From a virus, in the IMG/VR virus record IMGVR_UViG_3300009314_000009, positions 1 through 64,000 of that record: a stretch of 64,000 bases of DNA. One strand, 5' to 3'. The translations under genes and the position numbers were made by a program. Numbering within the stretch: position 1 is the stretch's first letter; each line of letters opens with the position of its first letter. Under the pieces are notes generated by a model. That model worked only from the letters and a program-made list of their open reading frames with translations. It did no database searches and was not told the origin of the DNA. This document shows, one piece after another, positions 39,035 through 47,851 of the stretch.

Positions 39035-39316
39035 ATGGAATTATCAGAAATTTTTCAAGGATTTGCTTATCAAAAAGTTGAAAACTCATCAAATGTCAAA
39101 GCTTATGGTTATGATATTTTCAAAGAGATTTTAAGAGTTCAATTTAAAGATGGCTCTGTTTATAATTACAATGAATTGCCTGTTTCTGTAGCTAAAGCTA
39201 TTCAAATGGCACATAAAACTGGAAAATCAGTAGGTAGTTTTTTACATCAAAAAGTTTATCCATTTTCAAAAGGTGTTAAAGTGTCCTCTAAAGAACCCGG
39301 GGGTGGCAATGGATAG
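39035..39316 (+). CDS. KTSC-domain protein (93 aa)
   Basis: KAYGYDIFKEILRVQFKDGS, then YNYNELPVSV and a helix before S-V-G-S-F-L, matches the KTSC domain, a small fold often linked to RecA-related or nucleic-acid proteins. Ends G-G-G-N-G; those codons provide the ribosome binding site for the SbcC C-half gene. Confidence 0.75.
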   Translation: MELSEIFQGFAYQKVENSSNVKAYGYDIFKEILRVQFKDGSVYNYNELPVSVAKAIQMAHKTGKSVGSFLHQKVYPFSKGVKVSSKEPGGGNG

Positions 39317-39941
39317 CCGGTTGGTAAATGCGCAAAAAGTGTTACAAAAGCGCATAGGACGTAAGGAAGAACTTGAACAGCAGCTTGTAGATGAAAGAGC
39401 TCGTTTTGAAAAACAAGAAAAACGTGTTGCCATGATCGAAAGATGTGCTGCCATGTTACAGCAAATTGCCACTGATATGAATAATGAAGTGTCCATATCT
39501 TTGACTGATATTACACAGGCTATGGTTGATAGTGTTTTCCCCGGGGAATACAAAGTCAAAATGGATTTCAATATAAAAGCTGGCAGAACCCACGTGGATA
39601 TTTATTTGGATATGGATGGTACAAAAATATATCCATTAGATGATGATGGTGGTGGAGTTAGTAATATGATGGAATTAGGCCTCAGATTAGCAGCTTTAAA
39701 ATTAGGAAAATCACGCAGAACACTTGTATTAGATCAACCTTTTAAGGATCTATCTGTTGAATATCTTCCTTTAGCTGGTAAGATATTGAGAAAAATCAGT
39801 AAAGATTTGAAATTGCAAATGATTATAATAAATCATATAGAAGCTTTAATGGGGATAGCTGACCGTACATTTCAATTTAGAAAAGATTTAACAACTAAAA
39901 GATCACAAGTAAAAGTTGTCAATCATGAACACCCAGAATAA
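39309..39941 (+). CDS. SbcC/Rad50-like ATPase, C-terminal half (210 aa)
   Basis: ATG 39309 with GGGGGTGG upstream is preferred to 39273. A short returning coiled coil (residues 5-60) is followed by the ABC signature region D-G-G-G-V-S-N (113-119), Walker B TLVLDQPF (138-145, Gln where Glu is usual) and H-loop IINH (173-176). It complements the N-half at 35989-37239, so the ATPase is assembled from two chains. Confidence 0.8.
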   Translation: MDSRLVNAQKVLQKRIGRKEELEQQLVDERARFEKQEKRVAMIERCAAMLQQIATDMNNEVSISLTDITQAMVDSVFPGEYKVKMDFNIKAGRTHVDIYLDMDGTKIYPLDDDGGGVSNMMELGLRLAALKLGKSRRTLVLDQPFKDLSVEYLPLAGKILRKISKDLKLQMIIINHIEALMGIADRTFQFRKDLTTKRSQVKVVNHEHPE

Positions 39942-39952
39942 AAGGAGACATA

Positions 39953-40201
39953 ATGTCAGAGGAAGTTAAAAAAGAATTGGATGAAGAAAAAAAAGAACAA
40001 GAAACAGTTCCAATAAAACTTGAGGAATTTGTAGTATTGCCCTTGGATTTTTTTAATTCAATTTTTGAATACTTACAAACCAAACCAGTAAATGAAACCC
40101 GACATATGGTGAACGCTTTAGATCCTCAATTAGGTAATATAGCAAAACCTTTGAAATTGGTTTTAGATCAGATAGCCCTGGAACAAAACAATGAGGTATA
40201 A
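39953..40201 (+). CDS. hypothetical acidic protein (82 aa)
   Basis: AAAAGGAGAC upstream of ATG 39953. Lys/Glu-rich N-terminal helix, then a hydrophobic helical part. No family recognised. It abuts the next gene without a gap. Confidence 0.55.
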   Translation: MSEEVKKELDEEKKEQETVPIKLEEFVVLPLDFFNSIFEYLQTKPVNETRHMVNALDPQLGNIAKPLKLVLDQIALEQNNEV

Positions 40202-40558
40202 ATGAAAAAACTGTTAATTTTCCTGCTTTTGGGAATCCTGGTTGGTATTGGCCTTGGAAACCCTAAAACGGATTATGAAAAAAATGCTGCCAGCTCAGAA
40301 TATGTAACACCATCTCTCACATATTCTGATCAGGAAATTGCCACAATTGATTCTGTGAGCAATGATATTATGATAAAAGCAGAGATTGATGAACAACACG
40401 CTCCTGCAATTGAGAACACCTCTATTATCTTTTTAAAAGGTAGGTGTTATCAAGGTAAAAAACAATGTATAGCAGTGCTATTGGCACAAGGAGGTGGATA
40501 CTTATATCCATACAGTAGGTCTAATGATTCTCTGTCTGTGATAAGACCCACTACTTGA
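40202..40558 (+). CDS. exported hypothetical protein (118 aa)
   Basis: Residues 1-19 are a signal peptide or anchor (MKK, then a Leu/Ile/Gly core). The mature part is short and polar with Cys residues near 83 and 89. Last plus-strand gene of the replication block; a non-coding segment and a bidirectional terminator follow. Possible periplasmic or superinfection role; not recognisable. Confidence 0.55.
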   Translation: MKKLLIFLLLGILVGIGLGNPKTDYEKNAASSEYVTPSLTYSDQEIATIDSVSNDIMIKAEIDEQHAPAIENTSIIFLKGRCYQGKKQCIAVLLAQGGGYLYPYSRSNDSLSVIRPTT

Positions 40559-40568
40559 AAGTGTATGG

Positions 40569-40651
40569 CTACTGTGCGAAATGGATTTAATTGGTTAATG
40601 TAAGTTCGAATCTTGCCGGGGGAAGGTCCCCTGAAATCTAACAAACAGTAG
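40569..40651 (+). ncRNA. tRNA-like fold candidate (T-arm-like hairpin)
   Basis: GTAAG-TTCGAAT-CTTGC (40600-40616) is a 5-bp stem with a canonical T-loop sequence. A second stem of exactly 7 bp (40617-40623 with 40627-40633) abuts it. CTACTGT at 40569-40575 is complementary to ACAGTAG at 40645-40651. An AATTGGTTAA D-loop-like string lies just before. The parts do not assemble into a normal tRNA cloverleaf. It could be a tRNA remnant, a tRNA-mimic RNA, or an att-like core. Confidence 0.35.
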
Positions 40652-40700
40652 AATGATGAATTATCTCTTACCACGTAAATTTTTAAACCCAATAACATTT

Positions 40701-40729
40701 AAAAAGAGCCCACAAAGGAGCTCTTTTTT
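40701..40729. terminator. bidirectional terminator between convergent operons
   Basis: AAAAAGAGC (40701-40709) pairs with GCTCTTTTT (40720-40728), with T-runs on both strands. It separates the replication operon from the morphogenesis/lysis operon. Confidence 0.8.
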
Positions 40730-40748
40730 ATTTTGTATAAATTTAAAA

Positions 40749-41039
40749 TTATTGGATTTTGGCATCGAATCTTTTATTAATATGGAAAAACCGGTTATCA
40801 ATTCGGCTCATTGCCTCAAAATGTGTTTCACTTTTAAGGTAATTTTCCAGAATATGATCGTGATCAGTTTTATGTATGATTTCTTGTTTCTTAACCATGT
40901 TTCTGGTTTCTTCCCGGTACTCTTTCTGGGTCATCAAAATATAAGCAGAGAATGAACTAGAAATGGTGATTAAAAGAGTACAAAGCCCCCCGATTATCCA
41001 ACCAGCTATTTTCAATTGATTAACTCTTTGCCTTGTCAC
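40749..41039 (-). CDS. single-TM membrane protein, holin-like (96 aa)
   Basis: GTG 41039 with AGGAGAT upstream. One transmembrane segment at residues ~9-33 followed by a charged, helical, His-rich tail; similar in layout to XhlA-type holin partners or tail-tip membrane proteins. As the last gene of the structural operon it may belong to lysis, but no endolysin is adjacent. Confidence 0.5.
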   Translation of the reverse strand: MTRQRVNQLKIAGWIIGGLCTLLITISSSFSAYILMTQKEYREETRNMVKKQEIIHKTDHDHILENYLKSETHFEAMSRIDNRFFHINKRFDAKIQ

Positions 41040-41128
41040 ACTATCTCCTGAGCTGCTTCCAGTACTGGTGACATATCATCTATCACAAATTCACTATGAC
41101 CATCTGCAACATATTTGAAACCTTCCTA

Positions 41129-42523
41129 TTATACAATAATATCTTCAACAAGATAGACTGTGGGCCATACTCCGATATATGGGAAAACCGCCCCTGTTGG
41201 TAATGCGTCTGTTAAAACAAATTCAACACCATTAGTTGCTATAAATTTATTCCCGTTAGGATCTGATTGAGTCCATAACCGAACATCCATGTTCACAAAA
41301 GCTAATTCATCTGTATCAAAATCACTGTACATAAACCACGAATAATCACATGGGATATTGAAAGATGCGGGACCCCTTGCGCCTAAAAATATTTCATCTA
41401 CCGTACAAGCTCCACCTAATATTGTTGAGTCCTCTTGGCTTGTTCCGTTTACAGTTAATTTTAAAAGGCTTGAGCTAACTTCTACTGTATAAAATAAATC
41501 CACTCCTGTTGATACTGATAAAACCGGAGTCACTGCTTTACTATTATTAGCATCATCATCCCAAAAAACTTGCAAGTTGCCAGAATTAAATAATAGTCTT
41601 AAACTTGTTGCACCTATCCCTGAATTACCAATATCAAATACAGCATCAAACCCACCCGCTGAAGAATCAAGATTTACCAACCCTTTAAAATATCTAGTTT
41701 TACCGTCTGCTAAATTAGTAGATGTTAAACCGGTTGCTTTTATAATATCATTTCTTAACCTGGTTCGTCCTGTTTTTGGTGATTCCACAAGATCATCACT
41801 GTCTGAAGGTGTGTAATTTGGATATTGAAGAGTTGTTGGTGAAGAGTCTGTTGCCGCGAGATATCTATACTTATCACTTAAAAAGGTTGCGCCTTTATCA
41901 GTGTTGCTTAAGAAATTCCAAAAACCTAATTGATCACTATCACAATTATGTAATAGGAAATCTGGATGTGTTGTTTCGCCTATACTTGTGCCAATTGTTA
42001 ATACGTCGAAAGTTGTTCCTGTAAAATCTATAGTTTCATCGTCTGTTGTGTCAATACCATCTATCGTTGCATATATTTTATTATTAGCAGAATCAATTCT
42101 AAATCCATATACTTTGTTTTCACCAGCCACAAAACTTCCAGTAAAATCAGAAGTTTTTGTACCTGTTAATGCTGATCCTGCTTGTATCCTCCATCTGTTT
42201 CCAGATGCTCGATACATTCCTCGTAGGAATCTTGTTTCTGGATTAGCGCTATCATAAAATGCAAAAAATCTATCATTGTTTGATACATTAAGTGCTTTTA
42301 TTTTTATATTGAAATTATCATCAACAGCAGGGTCATAGCTTATATTTTCATTTTTTAATAAATCTACTGGTGTTGTGCTATCAAAATTAAGAGGTGCTAA
42401 TGTGTCAACTGTCACTTTTGTTCCATCACTATAAAGAGCATAACTCATAACAGCTTTTGCTATCCAAAAGCCTTGCCAAAAGCCTTGCCATGCATCTTGA
42501 TAAAAACTTTGCCAAAAAGCCAT
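41129..42523 (-). CDS. tail fibre/receptor-binding-like protein (464 aa)
   Basis: The N-terminus repeats W-Q-x-F/A-W/Y short units (residues 4-20), probably a trimer attachment helix. The body has two beta-sandwich domains of concanavalin A/laminin-G type (KVYGFRIDSANNKIYATIDG; LFYTVEVSSSLLKLTVNG). Such lectin-like modules bind sugars. It ends TAATAG at 41129-41134 region, after which the frame stays open for 24 codons. It lies downstream of the large S74 fibre gene. Confidence 0.6.
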   Translation of the reverse strand: MAFWQSFYQDAWQGFWQGFWIAKAVMSYALYSDGTKVTVDTLAPLNFDSTTPVDLLKNENISYDPAVDDNFNIKIKALNVSNNDRFFAFYDSANPETRFLRGMYRASGNRWRIQAGSALTGTKTSDFTGSFVAGENKVYGFRIDSANNKIYATIDGIDTTDDETIDFTGTTFDVLTIGTSIGETTHPDFLLHNCDSDQLGFWNFLSNTDKGATFLSDKYRYLAATDSSPTTLQYPNYTPSDSDDLVESPKTGRTRLRNDIIKATGLTSTNLADGKTRYFKGLVNLDSSAGGFDAVFDIGNSGIGATSLRLLFNSGNLQVFWDDDANNSKAVTPVLSVSTGVDLFYTVEVSSSLLKLTVNGTSQEDSTILGGACTVDEIFLGARGPASFNIPCDYSWFMYSDFDTDELAFVNMDVRLWTQSDPNGNKFIATNGVEFVLTDALPTGAVFPYIGVWPTVYLVEDIIV

Positions 42524-42859
42524 TTAAGATAAAACTCCATTTACAAATGCTACAGCATTTGAAGTAGTTGCAATTAATCTAAAAGCACAACCAGTGAAAA
42601 TAGTATCTTGGGTACGCTCTGAAACATCACCAGCATCCCAATCTACTGCGTCAATTGAATCAGCTTCAGCTGCTTCGATATCCAAAGTGGCTTGGATTTT
42701 TGCGGTTCCTCCGCTCCCGGGAACAACTTCTACAGCAGTCACTACAACTCCTGAGGGCATTAAAAACCAATCAGATGGAGTACCTGCTACAGCAGTAATT
42801 TTTTTTCTAACATCAGTTTTGTTGCCGTCTGGTGTTGTTAATCTTACTAATGTTGACAT
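42524..42859 (-). CDS. small virion-like beta protein (111 aa)
   Basis: Gly/Ala/Val/Thr-rich, beta-strand pattern without motifs, preceded by AAGGAGAATATC. Located between two fibre genes, so probably a fibre-associated or decoration protein. The 68-bp gap upstream (42860-42927) holds AAAAAGTTAC and a TTGATACATATAAGG stretch that may be a promoter. Confidence 0.5.
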   Translation of the reverse strand: MSTLVRLTTPDGNKTDVRKKITAVAGTPSDWFLMPSGVVVTAVEVVPGSGGTAKIQATLDIEAAEADSIDAVDWDAGDVSERTQDTIFTGCAFRLIATTSNAVAFVNGVLS

Positions 42860-42927
42860 GATATTCTCCTTATATGTATCAAATATATAATTTTTTACTT
42901 TTTTCTTTTAGTTTAACCTGTAACTTT

Positions 42928-45492
42928 TTAAGCATTTTCCAATGCTTCAAGTCTCATTTTTAATTTTTTAATTTCTTCATTTTGAGCATATACAATATTG
43001 TTAATATGGTTCGCTTCAGGATCACCATTAGGATCGTATGTTGCAAAATTAGGCTCAACTAATGCTATATCCTCAGCAATGGGACCGTGACCCAGTTCAC
43101 CAGGTATTAATTCACCATCTTCATCATATGCTTTCATATTAAATGTTTTCAGCTCAATATTATAGATCTTGGAAGTATCCATTTCAAGTGGACGTTCATC
43201 CATTTTATGTTTGCGGGATGAAGTAGATCTAGTCAAATCACCACCGGCACCAATAACCAGATTTGCGGCAGTTGCAGTTGTAAATCCGTAAGTGGCTGGT
43301 AAAAATACACGCCCATTACCTCTGACTTCTAAGCCCGATATTGCACCCGCATTTCCATATACACGCATCGCATAATATGATTGACTTGCGGAAGCTATTT
43401 GCGCATATAAACCATTACCTGTTGTATTTGTATTATTAACAGCCATTACTTGAGCACCTGATAAATTCACTGAATGTAGCAGGTATCCGTTAGCATTTAA
43501 TGTTGTGCGTATTATTCCATTCGTTGCAAAATTTATTGGTGTATTCTCATAATTCCATAGAATAGCATTATTAGTGTCATCATAACCTACCAAAAACCCA
43601 TTACTGTTTCCCGTACCCGTTGCGGCATCTTGATAGACGGTATAAGCTCCTGTTGAACCATACACAACACTATTAAGCCCTGTGAGAGTAGGGGCTGTTG
43701 CAGTCCCTACTAATAAACGTCCATCCTGAGTTAACCTCATTCTTTCAGTTAATGTAGCTGAATTACCATCAGTTCCTGCAGCAGTAGTGGTATTAAAGCT
43801 TACAACACCATTTGCTTGTGTCACAGCTGAGCCATATCCAGAATCAGATCCTAAAAATTTCCAAGCACCATCAAAATAAAGATGGTTTGAAAGTATCGAA
43901 GATGAAGCAACCGCAGAACCCCATAAAGAGGTATCACGACCTATTTGTAAAGCTCTATAATTACTATCCCAAGTTTTAGGGGAAGTATTCCCAATAGACA
44001 ACACACCATCTAATGATAAACGCATTCTTTCAGTAGGGGTGTATATTGTATCAGCAGTGCCAGAAACATCAGAAAGCCATCTATGATCTCCTGCCCCTTG
44101 TATGTAGATAGAAGCTTCATCTGTGTATTTACGTTTGAAATCTCCGTCATAATAAAAATTTTGGCCAATATAAAATGAATTAGCAGCACCACTTGGGTTA
44201 TTCCCCATCATAGTACCAGCACCAGCCATATCCATTCCAAAAAATGAACCTGAGTAAGCTTTAGGAGTTATGCCATTGAAAGACATATGTCCAGCAGCAC
44301 TTATCAATATTCTAGAAAGATTATTGGTCCCAATACGTAAACCTAAGTTTTCAGTGTTCCATAATAAAGTTTCACCTGTTGAACTTATTCCAACTAAGGA
44401 ACCATTCCCATCACCTGTCCCCGTAGCTGTATTTTGACAATTCAAATAAGAAGCACTAGCCCCTCCGTATAACACTTGCCTAACTTCATCACTACTTGGT
44501 GCAACGGTGGTGCCAACAAGTAACTTGCCATCATCAGTTAACCTCATTCTTTCAGTGGGTGTGAAACCTATCCCAGCTGTGACACCTGTATCACTTAACC
44601 AAGAATGTACCCCACCTGCTAAAGCATAGAATCCACAATCACCTGAATTTTTAGGCTTGAAAGCCCCATCATAATAAACATTATTGGTAAAATAAGTTTC
44701 AATTGCACCAGCAACACTATTTTCAGAAGCAATCGCACCAGCAACACCAACTTCAATAGCATTCCAACCAGAATCCCATGCTTGTGGATTAGTCGCTAAA
44801 CCTAAATTACCAGATGAATCAAGAATCATTCTTTGAGTAGGAGTGAATCCAATATCGGCTGTGCCAGAAATATCACTGTACCATCTGTGGACACCGTCCT
44901 TTTGTGTACACATAGAAGTTTCGTCAGTTACTTTGCGTTTATAAGATCCATCATAATAAACATTTTGGCCCAAGTATAAAGTTGATCCTGCTGATTCTGC
45001 TTTAGTAGTAAATAATGAAGCAGTACCACCCACATCAACCCCAAACAATGAAGAATCCCATGATTCAGCAGTTCTTCCTAAACCTAAATTACCATTCTGA
45101 TTGTAACAAACATGACGAGCTCCAATCATATTTGTTCCGTCAGAAAGTATGGTCACGCTGTTTCCAGATAATACTGTGGCAATAGTGCTTCCAGCCAATG
45201 TTACTACACCACTTCCACTATTTATTATATTAACACTTCTACCAGAATTTAATTTGTTACTTAAAGTAAGAGTAAAAGTACCATTAACAATTATGTTCAA
45301 ATCACCACCATAGGTGGCAAGATCAATGGTGTCTGCTCCTGTTTTAAATAAATATTTAGGCATTAAACCATCTTCAACATTCATCCAAAAATCAGCACCA
45401 ATCCCTGAACCTCTTACAAGATAAACCGCATCACCTTCTTGACTTTCAGTGGCTTGCGTAAACTCCTTGATTCTTGTTTCGTCATTAGCCAT
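42928..45492 (-). CDS. tail fibre with C-terminal S74 intramolecular chaperone (854 aa)
   Basis: Residues ~90-720 contain repeated units: N-L-G-L/S-I-G, W-D-S, a glycine-rich turn, Y-Y-D-G-x-[FY]-K, then T-E-R-M-R-L with D/Q-D-G-x-L-L-V-G-T. This is typical of trimeric beta-helical fibres. The last ~100 residues match the Peptidase_S74 autochaperone (SSRKHKMD with the Ser/Lys pair, F-N-M-K, G-P-I-A-E-D, then a coiled-coil I-K-K-L-K-M-R-L-E-A-L). The chaperone is normally cleaved after trimerisation. GGAGG precedes ATG 45492. Confidence 0.85.
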   Translation of the reverse strand: MANDETRIKEFTQATESQEGDAVYLVRGSGIGADFWMNVEDGLMPKYLFKTGADTIDLATYGGDLNIIVNGTFTLTLSNKLNSGRSVNIINSGSGVVTLAGSTIATVLSGNSVTILSDGTNMIGARHVCYNQNGNLGLGRTAESWDSSLFGVDVGGTASLFTTKAESAGSTLYLGQNVYYDGSYKRKVTDETSMCTQKDGVHRWYSDISGTADIGFTPTQRMILDSSGNLGLATNPQAWDSGWNAIEVGVAGAIASENSVAGAIETYFTNNVYYDGAFKPKNSGDCGFYALAGGVHSWLSDTGVTAGIGFTPTERMRLTDDGKLLVGTTVAPSSDEVRQVLYGGASASYLNCQNTATGTGDGNGSLVGISSTGETLLWNTENLGLRIGTNNLSRILISAAGHMSFNGITPKAYSGSFFGMDMAGAGTMMGNNPSGAANSFYIGQNFYYDGDFKRKYTDEASIYIQGAGDHRWLSDVSGTADTIYTPTERMRLSLDGVLSIGNTSPKTWDSNYRALQIGRDTSLWGSAVASSSILSNHLYFDGAWKFLGSDSGYGSAVTQANGVVSFNTTTAAGTDGNSATLTERMRLTQDGRLLVGTATAPTLTGLNSVVYGSTGAYTVYQDAATGTGNSNGFLVGYDDTNNAILWNYENTPINFATNGIIRTTLNANGYLLHSVNLSGAQVMAVNNTNTTGNGLYAQIASASQSYYAMRVYGNAGAISGLEVRGNGRVFLPATYGFTTATAANLVIGAGGDLTRSTSSRKHKMDERPLEMDTSKIYNIELKTFNMKAYDEDGELIPGELGHGPIAEDIALVEPNFATYDPNGDPEANHINNIVYAQNEEIKKLKMRLEALENA

Positions 45493-45493
45493 T

Positions 45494-46030
45494 TTAGCCT
45501 CCTATTCCAATAATTTTTTTACCGGATTCACTTATAATTTTTTTACCAGCAGGATCTTCTTGTATTAAAAAAGATCCTAAATAAGCTTTCACACCACCCA
45601 CACTTATTTCTTCTAATTGTTCTACAGTCACGTCCGCATCAGTTATAGCTACATAGGCTGCGGGTTCTCCTGCGTCCCATAAGCCATGTATAGTAGCAAC
45701 TGTAGCTGCAAATTTATCTAAAAGAGCCCCTTTTAATTGGGTTGTAGTACCACTTTGAGACGCATTGGTAGCAGCTTTAACTTCTGTACGCAATTCATCG
45801 TCAGTTTTAGTTCCCCTAGCTACATCCCACTTTTTACCCAATATAGTTAATTGATTATTAACTGCATCGTCAACCCAAAACCCGTCTTTTATTTCAAAAT
45901 TTACACCTTGTGAATCATTAAAAACCCGACCAATTACTTTAGCTACAGTTTCAAAATTAGGTTTTCGAAACTGGCTTGATAAAGTATCTTTTGCCAGTTC
46001 CTCGTTATCAAATTCTTCCAATTCAGCCAT
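45494..46030 (-). CDS. baseplate/tail-tip protein following gpJ (178 aa)
   Basis: It directly follows the baseplate J gene with a TAATG overlap, the place of P2 gpI or Mu gp48. It has a DUF2612-like pattern, with a helical N-terminus, LTILGKKWDVARG, then a helical and beta C-terminus ending in two GKKII repeats. Probably the baseplate-to-fibre connector. Confidence 0.55.
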   Translation of the reverse strand: MAELEEFDNEELAKDTLSSQFRKPNFETVAKVIGRVFNDSQGVNFEIKDGFWVDDAVNNQLTILGKKWDVARGTKTDDELRTEVKAATNASQSGTTTQLKGALLDKFAATVATIHGLWDAGEPAAYVAITDADVTVEQLEEISVGGVKAYLGSFLIQEDPAGKKIISESGKKIIGIGG

Positions 46031-47481
46031 TATGTACTCACTATAAAAACACGATCAGTCGCGAAATCACCAATCTCACTAGTGCCAATTGTTAATGTAT
46101 CTGTTTCCACCCATGAAGGAGTGTCTGCAGGGGCATCTGTTAAAGCATATTCAATTTTAGTCAATATACTACCGGGTACCTCATAAAAAGGTAGTGTCAA
46201 TTCAGTTTTTACAATATCATCCCCAAGATCATATCTTGGTTGACAATAATCAACAGTTGCCTGTTTGATTCTGGTATCCCCATCAGCCGGGTAACTTCCT
46301 TCAGGATTGTCTGTGCGGGTAAAACGCACATGAACATATTTAGGATCTGGACGGCTGAAAGGTATTATAAACTCTTGTCCATCAATAGGATCAACAGCTG
46401 TTCCCGAATACCCCCCACGGCCAAAATATTCAATACCGCCTCCGATAGCATCATATATAGCTTGAGCAATTTCATCTTCATCTCCACCTCCAACAACAGT
46501 TTCAACTGATTTAGCATTTTGCCCACCAACCACGCCCATAGTTCTATTACTTACTGCAGAAACTGAAGTAACATTATCTACTGTTCCAACTAATGTTTCA
46601 ATAGCTACTTCAGTGGCTAAACCTTTAACCAATTCAGCCCTTCTTCGAATTAATAATTCAGTGTCAGTTTCTTCTTCTTCCCCTGTAGTACCTGGATCAG
46701 GGTTTGTGATTTCTTTCCAACCTGAAACACTAGTTAAAATAACAGATAAAGAAGTGGCTGGACAAGAAAGAGCTCCTGCAATATTAGCAATAAAATTCCC
46801 GGGGGACCATAATTCATCGAGTGTAAAAGTAACTGACCAACTGGCGTTCATATCAATATCACCGTCAATAGTCAATGTAGTGTCTCCAGTACGCACCCCG
46901 TTTATATCCGAAGGAAAAGCGGCAATTATAGCATCAATAGCATCTGTTTGATCTTCTCCAACACCAGTAGTATGTGTATAAGGAGTTCCATTGATAGTCA
47001 CAGTATACGTGTGGCCAGCTCCTGAATTTTCATCAGCTTCCAAAACTAATCTGCGACAAAGCGTTTTGGTGATAGTTACTTCTTCAGTTAAAGCATATTC
47101 AAGATCAGCAGGTGGTAAATAGTCAGGGGCTTGGGTGACTTTGGAATCTATAGGCACGATGGTTCCTTCATCTCCACGCAACAACGCATTGTCAACCTGA
47201 GTAAAAGTGGCATCACGCCTATATGTTCCTGTTTCAGCAGAAAGTTTGGTGGCAGAATTTCCTGTGGCATTATCAGGATCTTTTGCCAAATAAACTTCTT
47301 CCTGCACATCATCGTTTGTACTAGCCAAACGTGCTAATATGGTAGCAATCTGTCCCCAAGCCCCGGTAGGGTCTAAATCAACATCATCGCCTTCTTCTTC
47401 TTTTATATATCCTTCAATTAAAGTGAGCCATTCTTCAAAGCTCAACTTTTGATACCCATCATCAGTTAAAGTACCCATCAT
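46030..47481 (-). CDS. baseplate J/gp47-like wedge protein (483 aa)
   Basis: Residues ~10-80 match the gpJ family start (LSFEEWLTLIEGYI, then L-D-P-T-G-A-W-G-Q-I-A). These are followed by E-T-G-T-Y-R-R-D-A and a C-terminal domain with long loops. A beta insertion near residues ~150-215 (YTVTINGTPYTH, then a helix and LTIDG) resembles modules in the sheath and head proteins. It forms the outer wedge of the baseplate. Confidence 0.85.
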   Translation of the reverse strand: MMGTLTDDGYQKLSFEEWLTLIEGYIKEEEGDDVDLDPTGAWGQIATILARLASTNDDVQEEVYLAKDPDNATGNSATKLSAETGTYRRDATFTQVDNALLRGDEGTIVPIDSKVTQAPDYLPPADLEYALTEEVTITKTLCRRLVLEADENSGAGHTYTVTINGTPYTHTTGVGEDQTDAIDAIIAAFPSDINGVRTGDTTLTIDGDIDMNASWSVTFTLDELWSPGNFIANIAGALSCPATSLSVILTSVSGWKEITNPDPGTTGEEEETDTELLIRRRAELVKGLATEVAIETLVGTVDNVTSVSAVSNRTMGVVGGQNAKSVETVVGGGDEDEIAQAIYDAIGGGIEYFGRGGYSGTAVDPIDGQEFIIPFSRPDPKYVHVRFTRTDNPEGSYPADGDTRIKQATVDYCQPRYDLGDDIVKTELTLPFYEVPGSILTKIEYALTDAPADTPSWVETDTLTIGTSEIGDFATDRVFIVST

Positions 47482-47849
47482 GACTCCTGTGGGAAAACAA
47501 AAGTGGCAGGAAAAAGATCAGAACCAGCTTTTATTTCCGTTGTTACAATTAATTTTCTCTCATGAGATTCACCTATGTATTCTGTTTCAAATTTTGTAAT
47601 GGTTTCTACAAAAGGTCTGTTTAAAATAGCTTGTTTCAATATGGCTATTTTAAAATCAAGATCAATATTTTTTTTCACCATTATTTGAACCCAGGCAATA
47701 CCTTGTTCATCATCTAAATAAATCTCAGTTTTATTAGTCTGTAAATAACTATTAATATTTTGTGCAAAAGCTTCTGAATCAATAACTTTCGGGAAGTTAC
47801 CCGCTTGTTTCAAAAGATCTCCATCAGCTCCTATTGCTATATTTTTCAT
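47478..47849 (-). CDS. gpW/gp25-like baseplate protein (123 aa)
   Basis: Small protein ahead of gpJ containing Q-N-I-N-S-Y-L-Q-T-N-K-T-E-I-Y-L-D-D-E-Q-G, a layout like the gpW/gp25/DUF2634 family that stabilises the sheath-baseplate junction. Start region AAGGTT upstream; overlaps gpJ by 4 nt. Confidence 0.7.
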   Translation of the reverse strand: MKNIAIGADGDLLKQAGNFPKVIDSEAFAQNINSYLQTNKTEIYLDDEQGIAWVQIMVKKNIDLDFKIAILKQAILNRPFVETITKFETEYIGESHERKLIVTTEIKAGSDLFPATFVFPQES

Positions 47850-47851
47850 AA

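Noticed and set aside
40595-40627. Confident attP site in a tRNA 3' end
   Set aside because: The sequence resembles a tRNA 3' half, but there is no integrase in the window and the acceptor part pairs with the adjacent downstream strand, so it is only listed as a candidate RNA structure.
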